From Rhizobium sp. Leaf371 (GTDB lineage: Bacteria; Pseudomonadota; Alphaproteobacteria; Rhizobiales; Rhizobiaceae): a stretch of 64,000 nt of DNA. A program made the translations under genes and the position numbers. Within the stretch, counting starts at the first letter, position 1; each line of letters begins with the position of its first letter. Positions 37,920-47,239 of the stretch are shown here, piece after piece. The stretch is taken from the NCBI RefSeq assembly GCF_001424045.1, contig NZ_LMQB01000001.1:2-64001 (forward strand), given 5' to 3'. Under the pieces are notes generated by a model that made no database searches, was not told the origin of the DNA, and worked only from the letters and a program-made list of their open reading frames with translations.

Positions 37920-38285
37920 GTGAGCGAGGAAGCAGAACTTTTCGACAAGGTCTTTCTCGTCGTCGAAGACGAATATCTGGTGGCGGCGGATATTATGGAT
38001 GTGCTGGGCCGCGCCGGAGCCGACGTGATCGGACCCGTGTCGTCTCTGGAAGGCGCCTTGAAGCTGGTGGACGAGGCGGAACAGATCGATGCCGCCGTTC
38101 TCGACATTCACCTGCGCGGCGCGGAGGTCTATCCGGTGGCGGATGCGCTGTCCCTGCGCAAGGTGCCTTTCGCCTTCCTGACGGCCTATGACCGGCGCGA
38201 TCTGCCCGAGCGGTTTCGCCAGTCGCCCTTTCTCCAGAAACCGGCCGATCCCGACGAACTTCTACAGCTCCTGAGCCGGTTGTAA
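37920..38285 (+). CDS. Single-domain response regulator
   Basis: 121 aa, only a receiver domain. Acidic pocket residues Glu16-Asp17, phosphoacceptor Asp62 (VLDIHLRG), Thr88 (FLTAYD) and Lys107 (LQKP) are all present. No output domain, so it acts by binding a partner, as CheY or the Sma0114-type regulators of rhizobia do. GTG 37920 is chosen because GAGG precedes it at good spacing and the receiver begins right after. It lies 28 bases upstream of the HWE kinase, its likely partner. Confidence 0.87.
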   Translation: MSEEAELFDKVFLVVEDEYLVAADIMDVLGRAGADVIGPVSSLEGALKLVDEAEQIDAAVLDIHLRGAEVYPVADALSLRKVPFAFLTAYDRRDLPERFRQSPFLQKPADPDELLQLLSRL

Positions 38286-38313
38286 TTCGGCCGACAGACA
38301 GAGGATCCGGGCC

Positions 38314-39693
38314 ATGACCTTTCATGATGCGCCTCACCCTCCACTTCTTGCTCCGAAAAGCGATGATCTCCTGCGGGTCGTCTTCGAGAGCGCGATCGAT
38401 TTTGCCATCTTCTCCCTCGACGCCGAGGGGCGTGTGACGAGCTGGAACGCCGGCGCCGAGCGCGTGCTGGGCTATACGGAAGCCGATATTCTCGGGCAGT
38501 CCGGCGACGTGATCTTCACGCCGGAAGACAGGACGGCCGGCTTGCCGGCGCTGGAGCGGGCAGATGCCCGAACGCAGGGGCGGGCGGAGGACGAGCGCTG
38601 GCAGATGCGCAAGGACGGCACCCGCTTCTGGGCATCCGGGCTGACCATGCCGCTCAGCGACGGATCCGGTTTCGTAAAGATCCTGCGCGACCGGACGGAG
38701 TCGCATCTTGCGGGCCAGAGGCTGAGTGAGAACGAGGAGCGTTTTCGCCTTCTGGCCACCAACATTCCCCAGCTCGTGTTTCGCTGCGTGGCGGATGGGT
38801 CCCGCACCTGGGGCAGTCCGCAGTGGGTCGAATATTCCGGCCTCGACCAGCCGCAGAGCCTCGGGCTTGGCTGGCTGAACGCGGTCCACCCGGAGGATCG
38901 CGCGCTGACGCTGGCGGCCTGGCAGGCGGCAGCCAGTACCGGCGAATGCTATGTCGAGCATCGCGTTTGCCGTGCGGCCGACGGCGCCTATCGCTGGCAC
39001 CAGACGCGGGCGCTGCCGGTCATGAGCGCGTATGGCGAAGAGACCGGCGACTGGATCGGCACTATGACCGATATTCACGAGCTTCGGGAGTTGAAAGACC
39101 GCCAGGACGTGCTGGTCGCCGAACTTCAGCACCGGACGCGCAATCTCCTGGCCGTCGTCCAGTCGGTCGCCACCCAGACGCTGCGCAGCAGTTCGTCGCT
39201 GGAAAGTTTCGGGCCCGAATTTTCGAGCCGCCTGCGCGCGCTGAGCCGGGTTCAGGGGCTCGTGGCGCGGGCGGCGGAATCCATCGCGCTGCGTGACCTG
39301 ATCGAGGGCGAACTCGGCGCGCACGGGGCCGCCTCGCGCATGGACGCCGTGCAGGCCAAAGGGCCGCCGGTGACGGTTCCCACGCTCGGCGCGCAGGCGC
39401 TCGGCCTTGCGCTGCACGAGCTTGCGACGAATGCGATCAAATATGGTGCGCTGAGCCAGGAGAGCGGCGTGCTGCGCGTTTCCTGGACGGTCGAGGACGC
39501 CGACGAAGAAAGAGCCGTGCGGCTCGAATGGCGGGAGACGGGCGTCCGCATGCCGGCAGGCGAGACGCCGCGCCGCAAGGGCTATGGCCGCGAGCTGATC
39601 GAGCGCGCGCTGCCTTACCAGCTGAATGCGAAGACGGAGTTGCAATTTCTGGATGACGGCATCCGTTGCCTGATCCGGGTTCCGCTCCTCTGA
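38314..39693 (+). CDS. PAS-domain HWE-family histidine kinase
   Basis: 459 aa, no membrane segment, so cytoplasmic. Two PAS domains (about residues 18-135 and 140-260) are followed by an HWE kinase core: His273 in ELQHRTRNLLAVV is the phosphorylation site, then HELATNAIKYGALS (N box) and LEWRE. HWE kinases are especially common in Rhizobiales and often sense light, oxygen or redox through PAS domains; the ligand here is unknown. No flavin-binding GRNCRFLQ motif of LOV domains was seen. Operon with the response regulator upstream, as in the Sma0113/Sma0114 pair. Confidence 0.9.
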   Translation: MTFHDAPHPPLLAPKSDDLLRVVFESAIDFAIFSLDAEGRVTSWNAGAERVLGYTEADILGQSGDVIFTPEDRTAGLPALERADARTQGRAEDERWQMRKDGTRFWASGLTMPLSDGSGFVKILRDRTESHLAGQRLSENEERFRLLATNIPQLVFRCVADGSRTWGSPQWVEYSGLDQPQSLGLGWLNAVHPEDRALTLAAWQAAASTGECYVEHRVCRAADGAYRWHQTRALPVMSAYGEETGDWIGTMTDIHELRELKDRQDVLVAELQHRTRNLLAVVQSVATQTLRSSSSLESFGPEFSSRLRALSRVQGLVARAAESIALRDLIEGELGAHGAASRMDAVQAKGPPVTVPTLGAQALGLALHELATNAIKYGALSQESGVLRVSWTVEDADEERAVRLEWRETGVRMPAGETPRRKGYGRELIERALPYQLNAKTELQFLDDGIRCLIRVPLL

Positions 39694-40067
39694 TCAAGAC
39701 GTTACCGACCGTTAGCCCCGTGGTCGGGCCTCCGGTCGCGCTGGCCGCCGCCGCCGGGCTTTGCAGGCCCAGGCACCGGCGTCTGTCCGAGCGTCGCCTT
39801 TGCACCGGCGGGGAGCCATCGGCCTGGAAGCCGAGGGAAGGCATCGCTGACGTCGCGGTTTGTTCCGTTCGTAGGCAACCGGACCATGGCCGCATGGTTG
39901 CCCCATCGCGCAGGCGCCTGACGTTCTTGGAGACGTGGGAATGCGAGCTTTTCTGGAACCTTTCGGGAGAGGACCGGTTCCGAAAGTCCGGTCCGGTTGG
40001 CGAACACGTGTTCTGTCGGCCCTGTTTTGCGTCCAGCCGGAATACCCTTTGAACAACGGAGGCCTTT
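39694..40067. other. Intergenic region upstream of the alcohol dehydrogenase
   Basis: 374 bases with no supported gene. It holds a likely promoter near 39,955-39,979 and a ribosome-binding site (ACGGAGG) just before 40,068. Confidence 0.5.
39955..39979 (+). promoter_or_regulatory. Possible EcfG-type promoter or hairpin
   Basis: GGAAC (39,955-39,959), 16 bases, then GGTT (39,976-39,979). This is close to the stress sigma factor pattern. It can also be read as an inverted repeat, GGAACC with GGTTCC, so a hairpin or operator is the alternative. It lies about 90 bases before the dehydrogenase start. Confidence 0.33.
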
Positions 40068-41243
40068 ATGCGCGCGCTCGTCTGGCATGGCAAAGAAGAT
40101 ATCCGGTGCGACACCGTCACCGATCCCGAAATCGAGGATCCCCGCGATGCGATCATCAAGGTGACCAGCTGCGCGATCTGCGGATCGGACCTGCATCTGT
40201 TTCACAATTTCATACCGGCGATGATGCCGGGCGACATCATGGGCCATGAGATGATGGGCGAGGTCGTGGAAACCGGGTCCGGAATGAACGGCAAACTGAA
40301 GAAGGGCGACCGGATCGTCGTGCCCTTCACCATTCAGTGCGGCGAATGCGACCAATGCCGGCGCGGCAATTTTTCGGTCTGCGAACGCTCCAACCGCAAC
40401 AAGGCTCTGGCCGACAAGGCCTTCGGCCATGCGACGGCGGGCCTGTTCGGCTATACCCACCTGACCGGCGGATATCCCGGCGGCCAGGCCGAATATCTGC
40501 GCGTTCCCTTTGCGGACTCGACCCATATCAAGGTGCCGGACAGCCTGACCGACGAGCAGGTTCTGTTCCTTGGCGATATCTTTCCGACCGGCTGGCAGGC
40601 CGCTGTGCATTGCGACATCGAGCCGACGGACACGGTGGTCGTTTGGGGTTGCGGGCCTGTCGGCCAGATGGCCATCCGCAGCGCGGTGCTGCTCGGCGCC
40701 AAGCTCGTCGTGGCGATCGACTGCATTCCCGAGCGCCTGAGCATGGCCCAAGCCGGCGGCGCCTTGACCATCGACTTCAGCGCGGAAAGCGTCGTGGAGC
40801 GGCTGAACGAGCTGACCGACGGCAAGGGGCCGGAGAAGTGTATCGACGCGGTGGGACTGGAGAGCCACGTCTCCATGAACCAGCCGGATACGCTGCTCGA
40901 TCGCGCCAAGCAGATGATGCTGCTGGAGAACGACCGGCCGCATGTGCTGCGGGAGATGATCTATGTCTGTCGTCCCGGCGGCATTATCTCCATTCCCGGC
41001 GTCTATTCGGGCCTCGTCGACAAGATTCCGATGGGGCAGGCGATGAACAAGGGGCTGACGTTCCGCATGGGACAGACGCATGTCAACCGCTGGACGCCGG
41101 ATCTGGTGCGCCGGATCGAGGAGGGGCAGATCGATCCTTCCTTCGTCATCACACACACCGCGACGCTCGAGGAAGGCCCCGAGATGTACAAGGTTTTCCG
41201 CAACAAGCAGGACAGCTGCATCAAGGTCGTCCTCAAACCCTGA
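40068..41243 (+). CDS. Zinc-dependent alcohol dehydrogenase, formaldehyde dehydrogenase-like
   Basis: 391 aa, medium-chain dehydrogenase. Catalytic zinc ligands are in CAICGSDLH and GHEMMGEV. The structural zinc loop [15 protein letters not shown] is complete. The NAD-binding motif is GCGPVGQMA. Its long insert and FDH-like second half resemble the glutathione-independent formaldehyde dehydrogenase branch, but the substrate cannot be fixed from sequence. GGAGG lies just before ATG. The gene is followed after 12 bases by a small membrane protein, a pairing often seen under general stress control in alphaproteobacteria (inferred). Confidence 0.92.
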   Translation: MRALVWHGKEDIRCDTVTDPEIEDPRDAIIKVTSCAICGSDLHLFHNFIPAMMPGDIMGHEMMGEVVETGSGMNGKLKKGDRIVVPFTIQCGECDQCRRGNFSVCERSNRNKALADKAFGHATAGLFGYTHLTGGYPGGQAEYLRVPFADSTHIKVPDSLTDEQVLFLGDIFPTGWQAAVHCDIEPTDTVVVWGCGPVGQMAIRSAVLLGAKLVVAIDCIPERLSMAQAGGALTIDFSAESVVERLNELTDGKGPEKCIDAVGLESHVSMNQPDTLLDRAKQMMLLENDRPHVLREMIYVCRPGGIISIPGVYSGLVDKIPMGQAMNKGLTFRMGQTHVNRWTPDLVRRIEEGQIDPSFVITHTATLEEGPEMYKVFRNKQDSCIKVVLKP

Positions 41244-41255
41244 CAGGAGGCAATC

Positions 41256-41807
41256 ATGTCCCTTCTCTCCAGACTGACGCGCAACGAGAGCGATCCGAAA
41301 ATCCTGTCGTCCGGCCCGCGCCTGCACGATGCGACCGACGGGCTGACGCGCGGGCTCGGATGGTTCAGCCTCGGCCTCGGCTTGTTCCAGATGGTCGCGC
41401 CGCAGCGCATCACCCGGGCTTTCGGGCTGCGCGGCGGCGAGCATGTGGTCCGCGCATATGGGGCCCGGGAAATCGCAAGCGGCATGCTCACGCTCTCGAC
41501 CGACAAGCGGGCAGGGCTTGCGAGCCGCGTCGCGGGCGATGGCCTCGACATCGTGACGCTGCTGGCGCTGCTCTCGACCGGCAATCCGCGACGCCAGACG
41601 GTGAAGACGGCGCTTTTAATGGCTGTCGGGATCGCGGCGATCGATCTTCTGGCGGCAAGTGCGGTGACCGCGAAGCAAGCGCGGCCGAAAACCGTCAAGG
41701 ACTACAGTGATCGATCCGGTTTCCCGCGCGGCGTCGTGGGTGCCCGCGGCATCGCCCGGCAGGCGCGGCCCCACGAGCAGAAGGCCGGCTCGGAAACGAC
41801 GCACTGA
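41256..41807 (+). CDS. Small membrane protein following the dehydrogenase
   Basis: 183 aa with CAGGAGG before the ATG. Hydrophobic stretches at about residues 35-50, 88-110 and 118-138 suggest three membrane helices, in a plan like DUF4267-type proteins (GLGLFQMVAPQRITRAFGL, then YGAREIASG). The charged C-terminus (145-183) is probably cytoplasmic. Such proteins occur beside zinc alcohol dehydrogenases and are sometimes annotated as cyclase/dehydrase-linked. Function unknown. Confidence 0.72.
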   Translation: MSLLSRLTRNESDPKILSSGPRLHDATDGLTRGLGWFSLGLGLFQMVAPQRITRAFGLRGGEHVVRAYGAREIASGMLTLSTDKRAGLASRVAGDGLDIVTLLALLSTGNPRRQTVKTALLMAVGIAAIDLLAASAVTAKQARPKTVKDYSDRSGFPRGVVGARGIARQARPHEQKAGSETTH

Positions 41808-41909
41808 CGGCCGATGTCCGGCCTGACAGAGGGGGCAGGCGGCGGACGCCAGGCGAGACCGATGAGGCCCGCACGGTTCCGCCGCCAGATCTTCGACGTC
41901 GAGCGCCCG

Positions 41910-43706
41910 TTAGACGATCAGGATGTCGCCATGATGAAGATCCGACACCTTCGTATCCGCGAGAACCACGCTGCCACCGACCCAGGACAGAACGGCATCC
42001 GCGCCGATCTGGACGAAATGCGAGAGGGCCGCATCCGCCGTTTTGAAGAGCGAGGCGCCGAAGAGGAGCATATCGTGCCCCTCCACGCCGTCGTTGAAGT
42101 CGGTTACGACATCGCGGCCGGAAGTGACCTTCGAGAAGTCGAAGACATCGTTGCCGATGCCGCCGGACAGGCGGTCGTTGCCGGCACCCCCTGTCAGCAC
42201 GTCGTTGCCGATCCCGCCATGGAGATCGTCATCGCCCGCATCGCCAAAGAGCTGATCATTGCCGGTGCCGCCGTGCAGGAGGTCGTTGCCCGCACCGCCA
42301 CGAAGGACATCGTTGCCGGCGACACCGAAGATGCGGTCGACGCCGGCCGTGCCGCCGAGACTGTTGTCCCCGGCCGTGCCTTCGACATGGGCGACATAGG
42401 TCTTGTCTGCGAACAGCAAGGTGTCGAGCTTGGTGGTCGTCACGGTGTAGCTCGTCGGAAGGAGCGTCCCGAACTCGATCCGCTCGACCGAGGTCATGTC
42501 CTTCAGCCCGTATTGTCCTGACAGATCACGCATCACGAGCGTTCCGTCCGAGAGGCGGATGGCCTCGTAGCTGCCGATCGCGCCAGGCATCTGGACCGTA
42601 TCCGTGCCGTCGCCACCCGCGATCGTATCATTGCCTTTGGAAACGCTGAACCGATCGTTTCCGCCAAAACCTTCCAGGAAGTCGCTTGCCTTGCCGTCCC
42701 GCAGCCGGTCGGCCTGATCGGAGCCGAGGATGAAGGCGGGCTGGCCGAAATGGCTGGACGTACTGCGCGCGACATCCTCCACCCAGACGACCGGACGCAG
42801 GAGATCGCTCAGTTGCGAGACGATGATCGCGCTGTCCTTCTCCATGATCGACGCGAAGCTTGAGCGGACGATCGTTGCGAAGGCGTCGTTGAACAGATTG
42901 CCGATATGCGAACTCCAGCCGCCCGGGATGTTGAAGACGGTTGTCGGCCCGAAGGGCGACAGCGGATTGGCGTAGAGGTCATTGAAGAGGACGATGTTGT
43001 CGGCGGAGCTGCCGAAGTTGCGGTCCTTGTGCAGAAACGCTTCGGTCAGTCCCTCGGGAATGCTGTCCGTCGATGTGCCGAGCGAGCGGTAGACGAGGTC
43101 GTTCTCGCCGCCGAGGTTCATGATCTTCTCGCTGTTGTCGTAAATGTTGGGCGAGTCGAACCCGAAATAGTTCGACGTGTCGTAGAAGCCGTCGGCGACG
43201 ACGTCGGAGCGCTCCGCCAGGATGTTGGCGGCGCCGCCGCCGAGGCTGTAGCCCGTGACGACGACATCCTCGCCCGTCAGACCGTTGGCCTTCGCGAAGC
43301 GCGCGGCGGCTTCGAGAACATAGACGAACTGATCGAGATATTCCCCCTTCGCCAGGGCGAAGTAAGCGGGGAGGTCGCCGATATCGCTGGTTCCGGCAAA
43401 GCTGACGCCGATCCGCTCGATCGCTCCGCCGGCGCCGGTATAGGCGAGGATCTTGACCTGCGCGCTGGCAGACGTCGCGCCGTGGAAAAAGCCGAAGCTG
43501 TCGACGGTGTCTGCGGGAAGACCGACGTCGCTGGCTGTCAGATCATGCCAGCCTGCCGGAGGCGAAAAGTTGCCCGTGGTCTCCGTCAGCGTCGTTCCGA
43601 GCTCTCCCAGGGCTCCGAACGCACGTAGTTGTCCATAGCGCGCGAGGTTGAATGCCTCCGATACCTCTGCGCCTGCGTCTCTTCCCTTATAATCAAAGAG
43701 TGCCAT
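41910..43706 (-). CDS. RTX-type secreted lipase
   Basis: 598 aa. The N-terminal 330 residues are an alpha/beta-hydrolase with the nucleophile motif GYSLGGG (Ser154), like the large Serratia/Pseudomonas lipases and polyurethanases. From about residue 450 to 530 there are calcium-binding nonapeptide repeats ([15 protein letters not shown] and similar), followed by a C-terminal secretion region. This is the layout of type I secreted enzymes, which need an ABC exporter. No dedicated export genes lie next to it; the MacAB-like exporter at 30.8 kb is not a type I system. GGGAGGA six bases before ATG 43706 fixes the start. Confidence 0.92.
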   Translation of the reverse strand: MALFDYKGRDAGAEVSEAFNLARYGQLRAFGALGELGTTLTETTGNFSPPAGWHDLTASDVGLPADTVDSFGFFHGATSASAQVKILAYTGAGGAIERIGVSFAGTSDIGDLPAYFALAKGEYLDQFVYVLEAAARFAKANGLTGEDVVVTGYSLGGGAANILAERSDVVADGFYDTSNYFGFDSPNIYDNSEKIMNLGGENDLVYRSLGTSTDSIPEGLTEAFLHKDRNFGSSADNIVLFNDLYANPLSPFGPTTVFNIPGGWSSHIGNLFNDAFATIVRSSFASIMEKDSAIIVSQLSDLLRPVVWVEDVARSTSSHFGQPAFILGSDQADRLRDGKASDFLEGFGGNDRFSVSKGNDTIAGGDGTDTVQMPGAIGSYEAIRLSDGTLVMRDLSGQYGLKDMTSVERIEFGTLLPTSYTVTTTKLDTLLFADKTYVAHVEGTAGDNSLGGTAGVDRIFGVAGNDVLRGGAGNDLLHGGTGNDQLFGDAGDDDLHGGIGNDVLTGGAGNDRLSGGIGNDVFDFSKVTSGRDVVTDFNDGVEGHDMLLFGASLFKTADAALSHFVQIGADAVLSWVGGSVVLADTKVSDLHHGDILIV

Positions 43707-43715
43707 CGGTTCCTC

Positions 43716-43737
43716 CCGTTGACGTGTACGTTAACGG
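43716..43737 (-). promoter_or_regulatory. 22-bp near-palindrome at the lipase start
   Basis: Arms CCGTTGACGT and ACGTTAACGG are inverted copies with one mismatch and a two-base centre. The site directly abuts the GGGAGG ribosome-binding site of the lipase. It may be an operator, or an RNA hairpin affecting translation. Confidence 0.45.
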
Positions 43738-44141
43738 AATCTGCTTTACGCCTAATTCACGCCTTGCGAAAGTAAAAATGACCGGAATGCCAGGAGACGT
43801 GCAGGTCGAGCGCGCGACGGTGCGCCCTCCGCTCGCGAAATGGAGGAGTGTCGTTCCGGCAACCCCAAGGCTAGCAATACCAAAAAAAACCAATTTGCCG
43901 GGTACACCGAGAGCAGAACCATGAAGGCATTGCATTATAATATCATTGACTACAGTGACTTATGCCGTTCGTTAAAATTCCCTTCCTAAAGGGCTGGACG
44001 ATTGGCCTGTTTTTGGTATGGTCATTGACGAATGAAGGCGCTCGCCGTTCCGTGTGCTGTCTGCGTAACCGGGGCGAAGAAAGCTCCGGGGCTCGGCGGA
44101 TAGGGTCAATGCGGTCGATAGGCGAGATCGGGACTCCGTGG

Positions 44142-44168
44142 ATTTTCACTTTGTGAAAATGAATTTCA
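44142..44168 (+). promoter_or_regulatory. Overlapping operators before the sugar-uptake operon
   Basis: ATTTTCAC (44,142-44,149) and GTGAAAAT (44,153-44,160) are perfect inverted arms with a three-base spacer. They overlap a second palindrome, TGAAAATGAATTTCA (44,154-44,168). The second resembles sites at 53,044 and 53,115 and could bind the RpiR-family regulator encoded at 53,567. Confidence 0.5.
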
Positions 44169-44262
44169 TGGCTGTTCATGGAAACGGTTTTTATGTTGAC
44201 GAGATCGCTGATCTGACACAGGCTGCGAAAATTAATTACGAAAAGACGGGGAGCAGGCCGAT

Positions 44263-45453
44263 ATGAAGGTCGCCATGATCGGGCTTGGGTTTCGGCTGGG
44301 ATATCTCGGCCGCATTTTCAGGGACATGGATCCGACGTTCGAGATCGTCGGTCATGTCGATCCCGCGCCGGCAGGCCTGCCGGGCCTTGCCGAAGCCGGG
44401 ATTTCCGCCGGAAAGGCCTATGCGACGCCGCAGGAGATGATCGCCTCGGAGACGTTCGATCTCCTGATGGTCGGTTCTCCCAACCACATGCATCTCGAGC
44501 ATATCCGCATCGGGCTCGAGGCCGGGCTGACCGTCTTCACCGAGAAGCCGATCGTCGTGACCATCGAGGAAAGCCTTGAGCTGGCGCGTCTGCTCAACCG
44601 TCATGGCCATGACAGGCTGCTGGTCGGCCTCGTGCTGCGCTATTCGCCGCTCTATCGCGACCTGCGTCAGGCGCAGGCGGAGGGTCGTCTCGGCGAGATC
44701 GTCTCGATCGAGGCGTCCGAGCATATCGAGCCCTATCACGGCGCCTTCTTCATGCGCGACTGGCGCCGCTATGGCCGCTATGCCGGCGGCTTCATGCTGG
44801 AAAAGTGCTGCCACGACCTCGACCTCTACAATGGCGTGGTCGGCGCGCGTCCGCGCTACGTGTCGTCCTTCGGCGGCCGCAAGAGCTTCGTTCCCGCCAA
44901 CGATCCGCGCGCTGACGGCGCGAACGACATGGAACTCTATCACCGCAAACCGAGCGGCTGGGAGGGCTCCGACAAGGTGTTCGACAGCGATGGCGACCTG
45001 ATCGACTACCAGACGGCGATCGTCGAATATGAGAACGGCGCCGCGATGACGTTCCATACCAATCTGAACGTTCCCGACCAGTTCCGCCGCTTCTGCGTGA
45101 TCGGCTCCAAGGGTATGGCGGAAGGCGACTTCGTGCGCGGCTATCTCGACGTGCACAATGCGCGCAACAATGAAAAGGTCGTCGCCAAGACGTACCAGGC
45201 GCCGTCCGAGACCTCCCACCACTATGGTGCCGACGAGCAGATGGCCGAGGACGTCTTCAAGTTCATCACCGAGGGGCAGGCGCTGCCGGTGTCGGCGCTG
45301 AACGCCATCGAGGCCGGTATTCTGGCGCTGGCGATGGACGAGGCCCGGTTTGCCCGCAAGGTCGTCGATCTCGCGCCCGTCTGGGCCGAGTACGATGCCT
45401 GCCTGCACGGCACGACTGCCGCGTCATCCGCACCGCAGACCAAGTCTGCTTGA
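44263..45453 (+). CDS. Gfo/Idh/MocA-family NAD(P)-dependent oxidoreductase
   Basis: 396 aa. Rossmann fold at the N-terminus (MIGLGFRLGYLG), then the EKPIVV lysine motif (conserved Lys of the catalytic dyad) and a C-terminal substrate domain with CCHDLDLYNGVVG. Such enzymes oxidise or epimerise sugars and cyclitols. GGGGAG lies eight bases before the ATG. It heads the ABC importer operon, so it likely acts on the imported sugar or a derivative. Confidence 0.9.
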   Translation: MKVAMIGLGFRLGYLGRIFRDMDPTFEIVGHVDPAPAGLPGLAEAGISAGKAYATPQEMIASETFDLLMVGSPNHMHLEHIRIGLEAGLTVFTEKPIVVTIEESLELARLLNRHGHDRLLVGLVLRYSPLYRDLRQAQAEGRLGEIVSIEASEHIEPYHGAFFMRDWRRYGRYAGGFMLEKCCHDLDLYNGVVGARPRYVSSFGGRKSFVPANDPRADGANDMELYHRKPSGWEGSDKVFDSDGDLIDYQTAIVEYENGAAMTFHTNLNVPDQFRRFCVIGSKGMAEGDFVRGYLDVHNARNNEKVVAKTYQAPSETSHHYGADEQMAEDVFKFITEGQALPVSALNAIEAGILALAMDEARFARKVVDLAPVWAEYDACLHGTTAASSAPQTKSA

Positions 45454-45464
45454 GAGGGCCCGTC

Positions 45465-46349
45465 ATGGAAGCCAAACGAAGCACCGTCCTCTTCGCCTGG
45501 CTCCTCATGGCGCCGGCCATTCTCTACGTCACCGTCATCGTCGCCTATCCCCTTGTCGATACGTTCATCCTGTCGTTTACGGATGCCTCCCTGAAAAAGA
45601 CGACGAACTGGGTCGGCTGGGCGAACTACAGCAAGATCTTCAACGCCACCTTCGCCGAAGTCATCATCCGGACCTTCATCTGGACGTTCTTCTCGGTGGC
45701 GCTGAAAATGATCATCGGCACGTTCGGCGCGTCCATGCTGAACGCGGCGGTGCCCGGCCGGGCGCTGTTCCGCGTGCTGACCATGCCGCCCTGGATCGTG
45801 CCCATGGCGATCGGCATCTTCATGTGGGGCTGGATGTATAACGGCCAGTTCGGCATGATTTCGGGCCTGCTCCAGCGCTTCGGCTTCGTCGACAGCCCGA
45901 TCGCCTTCCTGGCGCAGGGGTCGACCGCCTTCTGGGCGACTGTCATTACCGATGTGTGGATCGGCGTTCCCATGGTCACGCTCTACATGCTGGCCGCGAT
46001 GCAATCGATCCCGCAGGACCTTTACGAGGCCGCCTGGACGGATGGCGCCGGCCGCCTCTACCGTTTCCGCCGCATCACGCTGCCGCTGCTCGTGCCTTCG
46101 ATGATCACGATGTCGATGATCTCGCTGATCTCCACCTTCAACTCGTTCGACATCATCTGGATTCTGACGCGCGGCGGGCCGACCGGCGAGACGACGACCA
46201 TGATCATCGACACCTACAAGACGGCGATCGGCTCCAACAAGTACGGGGAGGGCGCGGCGCGGGCGGTTCTGATCTGCATCTTCCTGTCGATCTTCTGCGT
46301 CTTCTATTTCCGCATGACCAGCCGCCTTTCTGCCGGAGACAAGCGATGA
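45465..46349 (+). CDS. Sugar ABC importer permease, MalF type
   Basis: 294 aa, six membrane helices, with a binding-protein-dependent transport motif EAAWTDGAGRLYRFRRITLP (the EAA loop that contacts the ATPase). First permease of the importer. Starts 12 bases after the dehydrogenase stop and overlaps the next permease by four bases (ATGA). Confidence 0.93.
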   Translation: MEAKRSTVLFAWLLMAPAILYVTVIVAYPLVDTFILSFTDASLKKTTNWVGWANYSKIFNATFAEVIIRTFIWTFFSVALKMIIGTFGASMLNAAVPGRALFRVLTMPPWIVPMAIGIFMWGWMYNGQFGMISGLLQRFGFVDSPIAFLAQGSTAFWATVITDVWIGVPMVTLYMLAAMQSIPQDLYEAAWTDGAGRLYRFRRITLPLLVPSMITMSMISLISTFNSFDIIWILTRGGPTGETTTMIIDTYKTAIGSNKYGEGAARAVLICIFLSIFCVFYFRMTSRLSAGDKR

Positions 46350-47206
46350 AAGAACCGTCCGTCCTCATCAACCGCTATGCCTGGTACGAGATCGTCGGCA
46401 TCTATGCGGGGATCTTCGTCTTTCTCACCTTCCTCTTGGCGCCTTTCGTGGAAGGTTTCCTGGTCTCGCTGAAGCCGCTCAGCCAGCTGTTTTCGTCGCC
46501 CTATCGCTTCATTCCGGAGAACGGATCGTTCGAGGCCTACCGGACCATGTGGGTCAGCGTGCCCGGCTTTGCGCGCTACATCTTCAATTCGCTGTTCATC
46601 TCCAGCGTCGTCACCATCGCGGTGCTGATCCTCGTCGTGCCCGCGGCCTACGCCTTTGCCCGGTTCGAGTTCAAGGGCTCGGGCCAGCTGCTCGGCGCCT
46701 TTCTCGCGGTCAACATGTTCTCGGGCGCCGTGCTGCTCATCCCGCTCTTCCGGCTGATGCGCTCGCTCGGCGTGCTGAACACCTATTTTGCGATGATCGT
46801 GCCGGGCGTCGCGTTCCTGATCCCCACCGCGATCTGGCTTTTGCGCACCTATATGATGCGGATTCCACGGGAGCTGGACGAAGCCGCCTTCATGGACGGC
46901 GCCAGCCACTTCTACACGTTGCGCCGCGTCATCCTGCCGATCGCCATGCCCGGTATCGTGGTGGTGGCCATTACGACCTTCATCGGGTCCTATGCGCAGC
47001 AGTTCATCTATGCGCTCACCTTCAATTCAAAGTCCGAATATGCGCCGCTCCCGGTCGGGTTGTTCGCCTATTTCGGACGTCAGGAAGTCGTCTGGAACGA
47101 ACTCATGGCGGCGAGCTTCGTCGGCATAGCCCCGGCCATGATCGTGATCTTCTTCCTGCAACGCTATCTCGTCAGCGGCCTGACCGCCGGCGCGGTGAAA
47201 CAATAA
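46346..47206 (+). CDS. Sugar ABC importer permease, MalG type
   Basis: 286 aa, six membrane helices, EAA loop DEAAFMDGASHFYTLRRVIL. Second permease of the importer, starting inside the first one's stop codon. The start is fixed by that overlap; longer reading would run through the first permease. Works with the binding protein at 47,240 and ATPase at 48,617. Confidence 0.93.
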   Translation: MKEPSVLINRYAWYEIVGIYAGIFVFLTFLLAPFVEGFLVSLKPLSQLFSSPYRFIPENGSFEAYRTMWVSVPGFARYIFNSLFISSVVTIAVLILVVPAAYAFARFEFKGSGQLLGAFLAVNMFSGAVLLIPLFRLMRSLGVLNTYFAMIVPGVAFLIPTAIWLLRTYMMRIPRELDEAAFMDGASHFYTLRRVILPIAMPGIVVVAITTFIGSYAQQFIYALTFNSKSEYAPLPVGLFAYFGRQEVVWNELMAASFVGIAPAMIVIFFLQRYLVSGLTAGAVKQ

Positions 47207-47239
47207 GACCAACCACCAGAGAACAACGGGAGCTTAAAC

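Larger units (their letters stand above)
43707..44262. other. Divergent control region between lipase and dehydrogenase operons
   Basis: 556 bases without a supported gene. It contains a palindrome next to the lipase start (43,716-43,737), AT-rich runs near 43,870-43,960, and overlapping inverted repeats before the rightward operon (44,142-44,168). Confidence 0.55.

Noticed and set aside
41814-43628. Forward frames over the RTX lipase
   Set aside because: The repeats of the lipase create pseudo-repeats on the other strand; no ribosome-binding site.
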